From: an uncultured Flavobacteriaceae bacterium
GTDB lineage: Bacteria > Bacteroidota > Bacteroidia > Flavobacteriales > Flavobacteriaceae
Length of the DNA stretch: 39,644 bases
NCBI GenBank assembly: GCA_938017825.1
Contig: CALIJE010000102.1
Coordinates: 1-39,644, forward strand
Direction: 5' to 3'
The notes beneath the pieces are model-generated. The model saw only the letters and a program-made list of their open reading frames with translations, did no database searches and was not told where the DNA came from. Within the stretch, counting starts at the first letter, position 1; each line of letters opens with the position of its first letter. Made by a program: the position numbers and the translations under genes. Shown in pieces: positions 16,857 to 23,774 of this stretch.

Positions 16857-17468
16857 CTAATAGTCAAGTCCAAAGTAGTCCATCACTTCTTCATATGACA
16901 TTTTGTGAAAATTTAGATGCGCATTTTTCCCTGAGGTGGCATTCGAAGGTATTATTACATATCTAAACCTGTGTGCCGGCCCGGTGCCATCATGAATATC
17001 GAAATTCTCTGTAATATTCACCCGTAAATTACCAACCGTAATAAAGGCTTTATAGGTGTTTATTTGAGTATTGCCAAGGGCGTTATACATTACCGTTATT
17101 GGGAATTGTGCAACATGATCTCTTGGCCAAACTTCTTCGACATAACCATTTAGTTTTCCATATACTAAAACGACGCCCTGGTCAACGATTTCCGATGTAA
17201 TTTCAGGAACCGAAATATTGCTGTCAAATTGCGGAATACCGTTAGTTACTGTTTTTATGAAACTTAAGGGAAACCACTGAGAAGCGCTTACGTTGGCATT
17301 GCCATCTGCGCCATCAACGCCGTTTGCACCATCAATTCCGTTCGTTCCGTCAATACCATCAATTCCTGCAGGCCCAATGGGTCCTATAGGACCTTCTTTG
17401 GTGCATGATGACATAAATACAACTAGGCTAATGCATAGGAGGGTTAAAAATTTAATTGAAGTTTTCAT
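16857..17468 (-). CDS. Lipoprotein with short collagen-like Gly-X-Y tract
   Basis: 203 residues. The lipobox is FMSSC (Cys about 22). Right after TKE comes a run of about 11 Gly-X-Y triplets (GPIGPIGPAG, GIDGIDGTNG, GVDGADGNA), a short collagen-like stalk. The remaining 140 residues form an unrecognised globular domain rich in beta strands (for example 'GVVLVYGKLNGYVEEVWP'). Bacterial collagen-like tracts usually trimerise and serve as surface stalks. It follows the CARDB-like lipoprotein gene by 40 bp, so it is probably in that operon. Only a degenerate form of the regulon promoter precedes it (CATAAAA about 17490-17497, poor -35). Confidence 0.75.
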   Translation of the reverse strand: MKTSIKFLTLLCISLVVFMSSCTKEGPIGPIGPAGIDGIDGTNGIDGANGVDGADGNANVSASQWFPLSFIKTVTNGIPQFDSNISVPEITSEIVDQGVVLVYGKLNGYVEEVWPRDHVAQFPITVMYNALGNTQINTYKAFITVGNLRVNITENFDIHDGTGPAHRFRYVIIPSNATSGKNAHLNFHKMSYEEVMDYFGLDY

Positions 17469-17508
17469 GATTTTCTATGTTTAAAATTTGCTTTTATGTA
17501 GTGTTTGG

Positions 17509-18036
17509 TTAGCCTCTGAACATTTGGTTTATAAGACTGGCACTAACGGTAATTTTATCATTGGAATTATTAGTATCGTCATTATGAACATTACCATCCG
17601 CAAAAAGATCTACATCATAGCTGATAATCAAAATGTATTCTGGAGGAAACTCTCCTTCTGCCGGTGAAGAAGCATTCCAAGGCCGCGTATAGGATACTTC
17701 AAGCTTTTCGCCGGCCGCTAAACTTGTGAAATCAAGTCTTCCTACTAAATCGCCTGGTTGATCAGTTGGGACACCAAGTTGCTTTTCATATAATAAAAGT
17801 GATTGTTGTCCTGCACCCGATTGAAAATCATCTCCGATATTGATGATATTGGCCGTGATGGTAGCCTCTCCGGCAAATTGTGAGCTCGGGTCTATTGAGA
17901 AAATAATAAACTCAGCCTTTAGATCAATTGTAGGGTTGGGTACTGCTGTTTCTAAATCATCTGTGACGCAAGAGCCTATAGTGAAGACTATAAGTAAAAG
18001 AGCGAAAATTTTGGTTTTTAAAATTGTAGTTTTCAT
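17509..18036 (-). CDS. Lipoprotein with CARDB/Ig-like domain
   Basis: 175 residues. Lipobox FTIGSC followed by VTDD, an acidic stretch just after the cysteine. The mature part 'PTIDLKAEFIIFSIDPSSQF' then 'GEATITANIINIGDDFQSGAG' has the strand pattern and 'N-IGD' turn of CARDB-type immunoglobulin-like domains that sit between surface modules. It ends 'DDTNNSNDKITVSASLINQMFRG', again CARDB-like. No enzyme motif. A full copy of the two-block regulon promoter lies 34 bp before the ATG. Confidence 0.7.
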   Translation of the reverse strand: MKTTILKTKIFALLLIVFTIGSCVTDDLETAVPNPTIDLKAEFIIFSIDPSSQFAGEATITANIINIGDDFQSGAGQQSLLLYEKQLGVPTDQPGDLVGRLDFTSLAAGEKLEVSYTRPWNASSPAEGEFPPEYILIISYDVDLFADGNVHNDDTNNSNDKITVSASLINQMFRG

Positions 18037-18070
18037 AATTAAGAATTTTAGTTTTTATAAAGAATTTCCT

Positions 18071-18100
18071 TTTAATGGATTGTGGTAATCAAAGGTTAAC
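18071..18100 (-). promoter_or_regulatory. ECF-type regulon promoter of the CARDB-like lipoprotein gene
   Basis: Minus strand: GTTAACCTTT (18091-18100), 13 bp, CATTAAA (18071-18077), then AGG. The ATG follows after 34 bp. Confidence 0.75.
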
Positions 18101-18113
18101 ACCTAAGACCGTT

Positions 18114-18731
18114 TCATTTAGGGGTTATGCTAATGCTCACCCCGATTGGAGTGTTTTTTATTTTATAACTACCATTGATTAGTATGCCATCTGTTACATA
18201 ATACACCGATACATTATCAAGTGTAAATGTGTTTAGTCCCAATTCAGGACTTCTCCATGTAATCAAGATTCGATTTTCATCTACCAAATTTGGTGATGAA
18301 GGGTCTGGGTATACCAGCACTTCGAAATGGTTGCTAGTTGCAAAAGCAGTATCCGATCTATTGATACTATTGTCTGCTCGCCAATAGCCTCGGCTTCCTA
18401 CCTCCCAGTAGGTATATTCGCGTAATGAATATCCCACTATGGCAGAGGTGCGACCTTTATTTAGAATCGCAGTGGTAGATACGTTCATTAAGTAGTTTCT
18501 TTTTTTAGTTTGAAAGTTTTCGAGCATGGTACCCAAATGCAGATTGCCGTCAATAAGACTTAGTTCGCCTGGTTCGAAAGAATTTTGTGCAAGACTTTTG
18601 CCAGTTGATTTTAATGTAATTTGATGTTGAAGATCTTCTTGCTCTGAGCCTGTCTCCTCTTTTGAGCATGAAGAAATGCATAGGGTAAAGACGAAAATCA
18701 GGTACGTAATCGGTTTCAATAAATTTTTCAT
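18114..18731 (-). CDS. Lipoprotein of unknown function in the sigma regulon
   Basis: 205 residues. Lipobox LCISSC followed by SKEETGSEQED, a charged stretch that fits a surface-export signal. The rest is a beta-rich domain with 'RGYWRADNSINRSDTAFA' and 'LTFTLDNVSVYYVTDG'-like strands and a C-terminal 'IKNTPIGVSISITPK'. I do not recognise the family. It has its own regulon promoter (18760-18788), placed directly behind the terminator of the preceding propeller gene, so it is expressed as a separate unit. Confidence 0.7.
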   Translation of the reverse strand: MKNLLKPITYLIFVFTLCISSCSKEETGSEQEDLQHQITLKSTGKSLAQNSFEPGELSLIDGNLHLGTMLENFQTKKRNYLMNVSTTAILNKGRTSAIVGYSLREYTYWEVGSRGYWRADNSINRSDTAFATSNHFEVLVYPDPSSPNLVDENRILITWRSPELGLNTFTLDNVSVYYVTDGILINGSYKIKNTPIGVSISITPK

Positions 18732-18759
18732 GAGAATAAGTTTAAATAGATTGTTTTCA

Positions 18760-18788
18760 TTTAATGTCTATGACCATTCTAGGTTAAC
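18760..18788 (-). promoter_or_regulatory. ECF-type regulon promoter of the 18114-18731 lipoprotein gene
   Basis: Minus strand: GTTAACCT (18781-18788), 14 bp to CATTAAA (18760-18766). The ATG follows after 28 bp. It begins only 5 bp past the upstream terminator's T-run. Confidence 0.75.
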
Positions 18789-18793
18789 ATGGC

Positions 18794-18826
18794 ATATAAA
18801 AAAACCGAGGCATATGCCTCGGTTTT
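18794..18826 (-). terminator. Terminator after the 438-aa propeller lipoprotein gene
   Basis: A perfect 26-bp palindrome (18801-18826, core CCGAGGCATATGCCTCGG). On the minus strand it is followed by a T-run. It lies 24 bp beyond the stop at 18851. Confidence 0.85.
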
Positions 18827-18850
18827 GGATTATTGCACTTGTAGTAGCGT

Positions 18851-20167
18851 TCAATCTATTTCCCAAACATCATTACTAAATTCGTTCAAGTTTCCGCCGA
18901 CGATATATATTTTTTCGTTAAGAAGGGTGCTGGAATTATGAGATTTCACAGGGTAATTTCGTTGCTGCACCGACTGTTTCCAATTGATGCCATCTTGTGT
19001 AAACCAAAGTTCATTATATCCTAGGCCTCCGGTCAGATAGAGTTTTTCGTTCTGTATCACGGCATCACTATAAATACCAATATCAAAGGGTAGATTTTCA
19101 GAGACAATTTCCCAATCTATGCCATTGGTGCTCTGACGTACCTTGCTAATTTTCGAACCTCCGGAATTGTGTCCTTCGAAGGCGATTAATTTGCCCTGAA
19201 ATGGAATTACTTTCATGCCATACTTGCGATCAAAACCGTGGTTTTCCGTGACAAGGACCCAGTTTTTCCCATCGTTGGAATTCCAAACGTTGCGCTCTGG
19301 GGTAATATCTCCTGTATCGCCATGGTATGCTGCAAATCGCCATATTTTGTTCTCAAAAACGAACATGGTCGTTGAATTTTGTCCGAGGAACGGGGTGTTG
19401 TTCCAAGGGTGGTCAGAAAGTTCGCGTGTCCAGTTGATTCCATTATCCGATGACCAAATTTCCCGGCTCAATGCTGATCCGTTCGACCCATTATATAGCC
19501 ATAGTTTGTTTTGAAATTCGATAATAGCATGGCCATTTCTAGGACCAAAAGCTGCATTGTTCGTCTCGAGTGTCCAGTTTTCTCCATCCTCGGAAGACCA
19601 AATTTCTGCGAGTACTTCCCCAGTCTCATCTGCCCCGCCGATCAACCAGATTTTGTTGTTAAAAGATGTAAGTGTAGCGTTTTTACGTTTTGAAAAAGGA
19701 GCACTTTCACTAATCTGGGTTACAGTATTATGCTCGGTTGTAAAACTAAAGAGTGCCGAGGAGCTGCTATTGCCTTTATCGTCTTGGGCATCAACGCGCC
19801 ACTGATACGTGCGGCCATTTAATAAGGAGGTGTCGATGATAAAATCGGTGGTCGTTATTGCATTGGCAACAAGGTTCAAAGGATTTCCCTCCACGCCCAT
19901 ATACAATGCGTAAGTAATGGCATCTGAATCGGGGTCGGTCGCTTCTTGCCAAACGAGCATTGGCGTCAGTGAGACCAATTCTTGATTTTCTTCAGGAAGG
20001 CTAAGCACTGGCTCGGTCGGACTACCGTTAACAGGATCTGCCTCCTCAACCACTTCCTCGGGTACGATGTTTTCTTCGGGTGCAATGAATTCTTCCGGCT
20101 CATCTTTTTTGCAACTAAACGTGAATGCCACTATGCTGGCTAATAGGAATAATTTTAATGTTTTCAT
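18851..20167 (-). CDS. Surface lipoprotein: fibronectin-like domain plus Kelch-like beta-propeller
   Basis: 438 residues. Lipobox FTFSC followed by KKDEPEE, a good match to the K-(D/E)2 surface-export signal of flavobacteria. After an acidic linker comes a fibronectin-type domain (about 50-145: 'LTPMLVWQEATDPDSDAITYALYM' region, 'GRTYQWRVDAQDDKGNSS'). About 290 residues of Kelch-like blades follow, each with a 'KIWLIGGAD' strand and an 'IWSSEDGENWT' strand. The W-x-S-x-DG-x-NW repeat occurs five times. A binding role on the cell surface is likely; the ligand is unknown. Paralogue of the 21940-22965 product. Own regulon promoter and terminator. Confidence 0.8.
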   Translation of the reverse strand: MKTLKLFLLASIVAFTFSCKKDEPEEFIAPEENIVPEEVVEEADPVNGSPTEPVLSLPEENQELVSLTPMLVWQEATDPDSDAITYALYMGVEGNPLNLVANAITTTDFIIDTSLLNGRTYQWRVDAQDDKGNSSSSALFSFTTEHNTVTQISESAPFSKRKNATLTSFNNKIWLIGGADETGEVLAEIWSSEDGENWTLETNNAAFGPRNGHAIIEFQNKLWLYNGSNGSALSREIWSSDNGINWTRELSDHPWNNTPFLGQNSTTMFVFENKIWRFAAYHGDTGDITPERNVWNSNDGKNWVLVTENHGFDRKYGMKVIPFQGKLIAFEGHNSGGSKISKVRQSTNGIDWEIVSENLPFDIGIYSDAVIQNEKLYLTGGLGYNELWFTQDGINWKQSVQQRNYPVKSHNSSTLLNEKIYIVGGNLNEFSNDVWEID

Positions 20168-20191
20168 TTTGGTATCTATTTATGTTTGCCC

Positions 20192-20220
20192 TTTTATGTT
20201 CAGTATTGTGATAGGTTAAC
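20192..20220 (-). promoter_or_regulatory. ECF-type regulon promoter of the 438-aa propeller lipoprotein gene
   Basis: Minus strand: GTTAACCTAT (20211-20220), 12 bp, CATAAAA (20192-20198), then GGG. The ATG follows after 24 bp. It sits just past the preceding terminator. Confidence 0.75.
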
Positions 20221-20223
20221 ATC

Positions 20224-20257
20224 AAAAAAGAAAAACCGGGGCAAAGCCCCGGTTTTT
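20224..20257 (-). terminator. Terminator of the 21881-20387 operon
   Basis: A perfect stem of 12 bp with a 3-nt loop (20231-20242 with 20246-20257, core CCGGGGC/GCCCCGG). On the minus strand a T-rich run follows. It lies 130 bp beyond the stop at 20387. Confidence 0.85.
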
Positions 20258-20386
20258 TTGCTAACAAACGATTTAGCCACCCTAACATCGTTGTCTCTAT
20301 GCTGTTTTTGCAATTTTACTAAAACCGTTTAGGCCTTATAAACAAGGAGAAGGGTACGCTTTTTCATATAGGTTGCACTGCCATTC

Positions 20387-20788
20387 CTAATTTGGGTTCT
20401 TTTGTGCCTTTTCCATTGCTTTTTGCATCATTTTGTCGACCATGATGTTCAAGGAATCTTTCTTGGTTGAGTCAATGCTTAAGGCATAAAGTTTATACTG
20501 TTCCTTCAAATATTCTTTGGTTTCTTTGGGAGCATCCATTTTCTCGATTACCTCGAGATAGTTTGTACTTCCATTAAACGGATTGGATTCATTTCCCGAG
20601 TCGAGCTCTGAAAACAGTCCGCCCAGTATTTTTACTTGCTCGTCTACCAAATTCATAGGTTTTGAAGTCTCCTTTGTTTGTTTTTGATCGAAAGTTTTAT
20701 TGGTGCTCTTTTCAGCTGTAGTTTGTCCAATGCTGGTAGTGAACCAGCCAAGTAAACAAATCGTTAAAAGGGTGTTTAAATTTTTCAT
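20387..20788 (-). CDS. Small exported helical protein of unknown function
   Basis: 133 residues with a plain signal peptide (MKNLNTLLTICLLGWFTTSIGQ) and no lipobox. This makes it the only non-lipoprotein in the regulon block. The mature part is polar and helical, with a Lys-rich C-terminus (MVDKMMQKAMEKAQKNPN). I do not recognise it. It starts 31 bp after the stop of the 353-aa lipoprotein gene and has no promoter motif of its own, so the two form an operon. A periplasmic partner for that lipoprotein is a fair guess, not shown by the sequence. Confidence 0.65.
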   Translation of the reverse strand: MKNLNTLLTICLLGWFTTSIGQTTAEKSTNKTFDQKQTKETSKPMNLVDEQVKILGGLFSELDSGNESNPFNGSTNYLEVIEKMDAPKETKEYLKEQYKLYALSIDSTKKDSLNIMVDKMMQKAMEKAQKNPN

Positions 20789-20819
20789 GATATAGCATTT
20801 TAGTCTAACGGGTTTGTGT

Positions 20820-21881
20820 TTAGAGGTCTACTTTAACTAATTTATAATTTCCAGAATTGTATGTACTTAGCCAAAAATTACTACCATCAAAAGCAATTCC
20901 GCTAGCATTGTGGTTTTGTAGTCTATAGGTCTCCACAGCTCTAAATGTTGGTGACGTTTGGCATTTGTGAATTCTGTTTCCGTCATTTACATAGAGAAAT
21001 CCATTTTGATAATCCATGCCTCGAGGCTGAAAATCCAAGTTTATGGTTTCAAGTATTTCATCTACGCCATCATATCGATATAAATAAAGGGCCCGTGCAT
21101 TTCCGCTTGACACCCAAATTTCATCACTATTAACTGAGGCGAGGCCATAGATCCAGGCTCCCGTGGCATCCGATTCAAATGCTTGCGTGTTTGTAGCTTC
21201 ATTGTAGGCAAAGAATTTATTACTGCCGTTATCACTTTGAAAAATATACTTGTTTGGGTTATCATAATTTTCAACCTCAACGGCATAAGCACTTCTACTT
21301 GTTGGTATGGTACCATCAAGTGCAAAAGTTTCAGGATTCACGAGTCCGATTTGACCGCCGCCATTTTCAGTACCATACAAAATTTGCGTTCCGTTAAAAG
21401 CGATATCTACATCGCCCTCCCACGGGGCATCTCCTTCAGCTAATACGGCCAAAGTTTTTATCCATTCTGATGGTGCAGGAATATTTGGATTTCTAGTTAA
21501 GCTAATTTCTCCTGCTCCTCCTGGTGGTGTAATTACCAATAGGTTTCCATTAAGCACATAGTTGTTAATTTGAGATCCATAGCCCGAACTCGTGGTGAGT
21601 TGATTTTCGGTTACCGTGATATTGGTATCAAAATTTGTTTTGAATCCAAGGGCATCTTCGCCAAGAATATTTATCGTGTTGTCTTCGTTAATATGAACAT
21701 ATGAAGCATTGCTAAGAATGAATCTGCCATTGGTGATTTCCCATTTCCCGAAAATTGTTTGTTCTTCAATAACTGGCGGGTCCATAGGGCCGTCGTCTTT
21801 TTTGCAACTTGTAAAGAACAAGCCGATTACTAAGGGCAACATGATCAGACTCGATACTGATTTAAAATGTATTTTTTTCAT
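20820..21881 (-). CDS. Surface lipoprotein with lipocalin-like and beta-propeller parts
   Basis: 353 residues. Lipobox FFTSC followed by KKDDGP, a good surface-export signal. Residues of about 42-130 begin 'IFGKWEITNGRFILSNASYV', the 'GxW' opening of lipocalin-like lipoprotein domains. The rest is a repeating beta-propeller of the NHL/YncE-like kind ('FNGTQILYGTENGGGQIGLVNPETF', 'GLASVNSDEIWVSSGNARALYLYRYDG', 'GIAFDGSNFWLSTYNSGNYKLVKVDL', described in parts). No catalytic residues seen. It has a full regulon promoter 21 bp upstream and leads an operon with the 133-aa exported protein. Confidence 0.75.
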   Translation of the reverse strand: MKKIHFKSVSSLIMLPLVIGLFFTSCKKDDGPMDPPVIEEQTIFGKWEITNGRFILSNASYVHINEDNTINILGEDALGFKTNFDTNITVTENQLTTSSGYGSQINNYVLNGNLLVITPPGGAGEISLTRNPNIPAPSEWIKTLAVLAEGDAPWEGDVDIAFNGTQILYGTENGGGQIGLVNPETFALDGTIPTSRSAYAVEVENYDNPNKYIFQSDNGSNKFFAYNEATNTQAFESDATGAWIYGLASVNSDEIWVSSGNARALYLYRYDGVDEILETINLDFQPRGMDYQNGFLYVNDGNRIHKCQTSPTFRAVETYRLQNHNASGIAFDGSNFWLSTYNSGNYKLVKVDL

Positions 21882-21902
21882 GACTATATTTTTTAGTTTC
21901 CA

Positions 21903-21931
21903 ATTAATGTGTTGTCAGATGAAAGGTTAAC
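21903..21931 (-). promoter_or_regulatory. ECF-type regulon promoter of the 353-aa lipoprotein operon
   Basis: Minus strand: GTTAACCTTT (21922-21931), 12 bp, CATTAAT (21903-21909), then TGG. The ATG follows after 21 bp. It lies 8 bp from the stop of the next gene upstream. Confidence 0.75.
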
Positions 21932-21939
21932 AAGAGCAC

Positions 21940-22965
21940 TTAATATGCTTTGAAGCTCCATATATGACCTGTCATTCCAGATGATGCGAAACCTCCGAAT
22001 ACCCAAATAGAATCGTTGATAAGAAGACTTGAATGACTAGAAATGTTGGTAAATGGGGTGGGGCCACTAAACTTACACCATTCTTCCATATTGTCGCTGA
22101 ACCAAATTTCATCACTGTCGTATCCGGTCGCTTGGGTACCTCCAACTAGCCATACTTTGTCGTGATATTCGGTTAAACTAAATCTACTTCTTGGTGAAAA
22201 TATTGACCCAGATGTAGTCACTTGAGTCCAGTTTTTTCCGTCGGCACTTTTCCAAATTTCATTGAAGTAATCTCGTCCTGAGTATTCACCTCCGACAATA
22301 TATAACTCGTCCTTATATAGGATAAACTCACTGTAATTACGGCTTGGAAAAATGTCCCTGGCTACCATCCTCCAGTGTACCCCGTCGCGGGATGCCCAAA
22401 TATCATTATGCTTAAATACAACCAGATGGTCTTTGAAAACAAGGGTGTTATGTCCCGAAATTCCATGAAATTCAGGTGTATTGGTCGCAAGTCTCCAGTT
22501 GTATCCGTCACTGCTGTACCATATATCGGAAAGTTGATGCCCAGAATTATTAACCCCTCCGATGACCCAAAGCTTATCATCAAAAACCGTTAGGGTATGG
22601 CCAACTCGTGAATCGAAGGCATTGAAGCGTACCGATTGCCAATTATAACCATTGGTGCTCGACCATACGCCGTTCGTCTGATTTGGGTAGGAAGAATTGT
22701 TGAGATACCCTCCAACAGACCATATTTTTCCGCGAAATTCGACCATTTCGGTACCTGCAAACCTGCCCATTTGGTCCTCTTTGGTGTGCAGCTGAAATTT
22801 CAATGAGGTTTTGCATTTAGGGCTGAAGAAGTTCTTCGTAATGGGTTTGTACAAAGCGTTTTCGAATTTTAAATCCGCAGGTTCCAAATACTCGGTTTCG
22901 TCCTTTTCACAAGAAACAATGGCCAGCGCGCAAAGCGTAAAAAGTAAAATTCTAAGATTTTTCAT
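21940..22965 (-). CDS. Surface lipoprotein, Kelch-like beta-propeller
   Basis: 341 residues. Lipobox AIVSC followed by EKDETE, fitting a surface-export signal. After about 55 residues the whole protein is Kelch-like blades: 'KIWSVGGYLN', 'KLWVIGGVNN', 'ELYIVGGEYS', 'KVWLVGGTQA', 'SIWVFGGFAS'. These alternate with 'VWSSTNGYNWQ', 'IWYSSDGYNWR', 'IWASRDGVHWR' and 'IWKSADGKNWT'. Six blades would close the propeller. It is a paralogue of the 18851-20167 product but lacks its fibronectin-like domain. Regulon promoter 25 bp upstream. It is the nearest target gene to the sigma factor, divergent from it. Confidence 0.8.
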   Translation of the reverse strand: MKNLRILLFTLCALAIVSCEKDETEYLEPADLKFENALYKPITKNFFSPKCKTSLKFQLHTKEDQMGRFAGTEMVEFRGKIWSVGGYLNNSSYPNQTNGVWSSTNGYNWQSVRFNAFDSRVGHTLTVFDDKLWVIGGVNNSGHQLSDIWYSSDGYNWRLATNTPEFHGISGHNTLVFKDHLVVFKHNDIWASRDGVHWRMVARDIFPSRNYSEFILYKDELYIVGGEYSGRDYFNEIWKSADGKNWTQVTTSGSIFSPRSRFSLTEYHDKVWLVGGTQATGYDSDEIWFSDNMEEWCKFSGPTPFTNISSHSSLLINDSIWVFGGFASSGMTGHIWSFKAY

Positions 22966-22990
22966 AATATCGTTTTTAGTTATTTACCCT

Positions 22991-23020
22991 CTTAATGAAT
23001 GCAATTTTGGAAAGGTTAAC
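22991..23020 (-). promoter_or_regulatory. ECF-type regulon promoter of the 341-aa propeller lipoprotein gene
   Basis: Minus strand: GTTAACCTTT (23011-23020), 13 bp, CATTAAG (22991-22997), then AGGG. The ATG follows after 25 bp. Confidence 0.75.
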
Positions 23021-23174
23021 ACCGAAATGGAGAATTGATGAAATGGTTGCTGATCTGGCCATCATCTTTCTTCTTCCACAATTGCGAACCATATAGTTGG
23101 GCATCCATTCATAATGTAATAGAGGGGTTTTACCTGTTCCTTCTCTAAAAAATGTTACATTAGCTAGTACTGGC

Positions 23175-23203
23175 GTTAACCTTTAAGATTAAGCTACATT
23201 AAA
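23175..23203 (+). promoter_or_regulatory. Same ECF-type element in front of the sigma factor gene
   Basis: Plus strand: GTTAACCTTT (23175-23184), 12 bp, CATTAAA (23197-23203). It abuts the GTG start codon proposed for the sigma gene, unlike the 21-34 bp gap at the other sites. The element AATGTTACAT lies just upstream (23151-23160). Confidence 0.65.
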
Positions 23204-23773
23204 GTGCAAGAGAAACAACCACATATCACTTTAGAACAACTCAAACAAGGTTCTGATAAAGTTTTGAAGCAGGTGTATGAAGAGAACAGGGCAAAGTTTT
23301 TGAACTGGGCACGCCGCTATCATTTGTCTGAAGAGGAGAACATTGATATTTATCAAGATGCGTATGTTATTTTCTATGATAATATTATGAGTGGTAAAGT
23401 TGAACGTTTTACCAGTAGTATCTCTACCTATCTTTTTGGTATTGGAAAATATTTGATATTTAGTCAAATGAAAAAAAACAAGAAAACAATACGTTCCGAA
23501 TTCGACCTTGCGTTGGTAGGGGAAGAAGATGAAGTAACAGCCTCTTTTGAGATGGAAGAGCAAGAGTTGACCACTGAGCAAAGCTTGTTGCAAAAACATT
23601 TTGGCACCTTGGGAGCCAAATGTCAAGAATTGCTGACATTGTTTTATTATCGGGGCTTTACTATTCAGGAAATTATGCAGTTAGAAAATTACAATAGTGA
23701 AAATGTAGTAAAGGCCGCCAAATCTCGATGCATGAAAACCTTGCGTGAGCGCATAAAAACCAATGCCATCTAA
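23204..23773 (+). CDS. ECF-type sigma-70 family RNA polymerase sigma factor
   Basis: 189 residues counted from the GTG at 23204. No ATG is available in the N-terminal part, and the frame is open back only to 23180, so the true start is uncertain. Region 2 spans about 20-90: 'YEENRAKFLNWARRYHLSEEENIDIYQDAYVIFYDNI' (in parts) and 'SISTYLFGIGKYLIFSQMKK'. Region 4 is the helix-turn-helix 'LGAKCQELLTLFYYRGFTIQEIM' with 'SENVVKAAKSRCMKTLRERI'. Regions 1 and 3 are absent, as in ECF factors. The next gene starts 1 bp after its stop. The same promoter motif lies before this gene and before five nearby lipoprotein genes. Confidence 0.88.
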   Translation: MQEKQPHITLEQLKQGSDKVLKQVYEENRAKFLNWARRYHLSEEENIDIYQDAYVIFYDNIMSGKVERFTSSISTYLFGIGKYLIFSQMKKNKKTIRSEFDLALVGEEDEVTASFEMEEQELTTEQSLLQKHFGTLGAKCQELLTLFYYRGFTIQEIMQLENYNSENVVKAAKSRCMKTLRERIKTNAI

Positions 23774-23774
23774 A

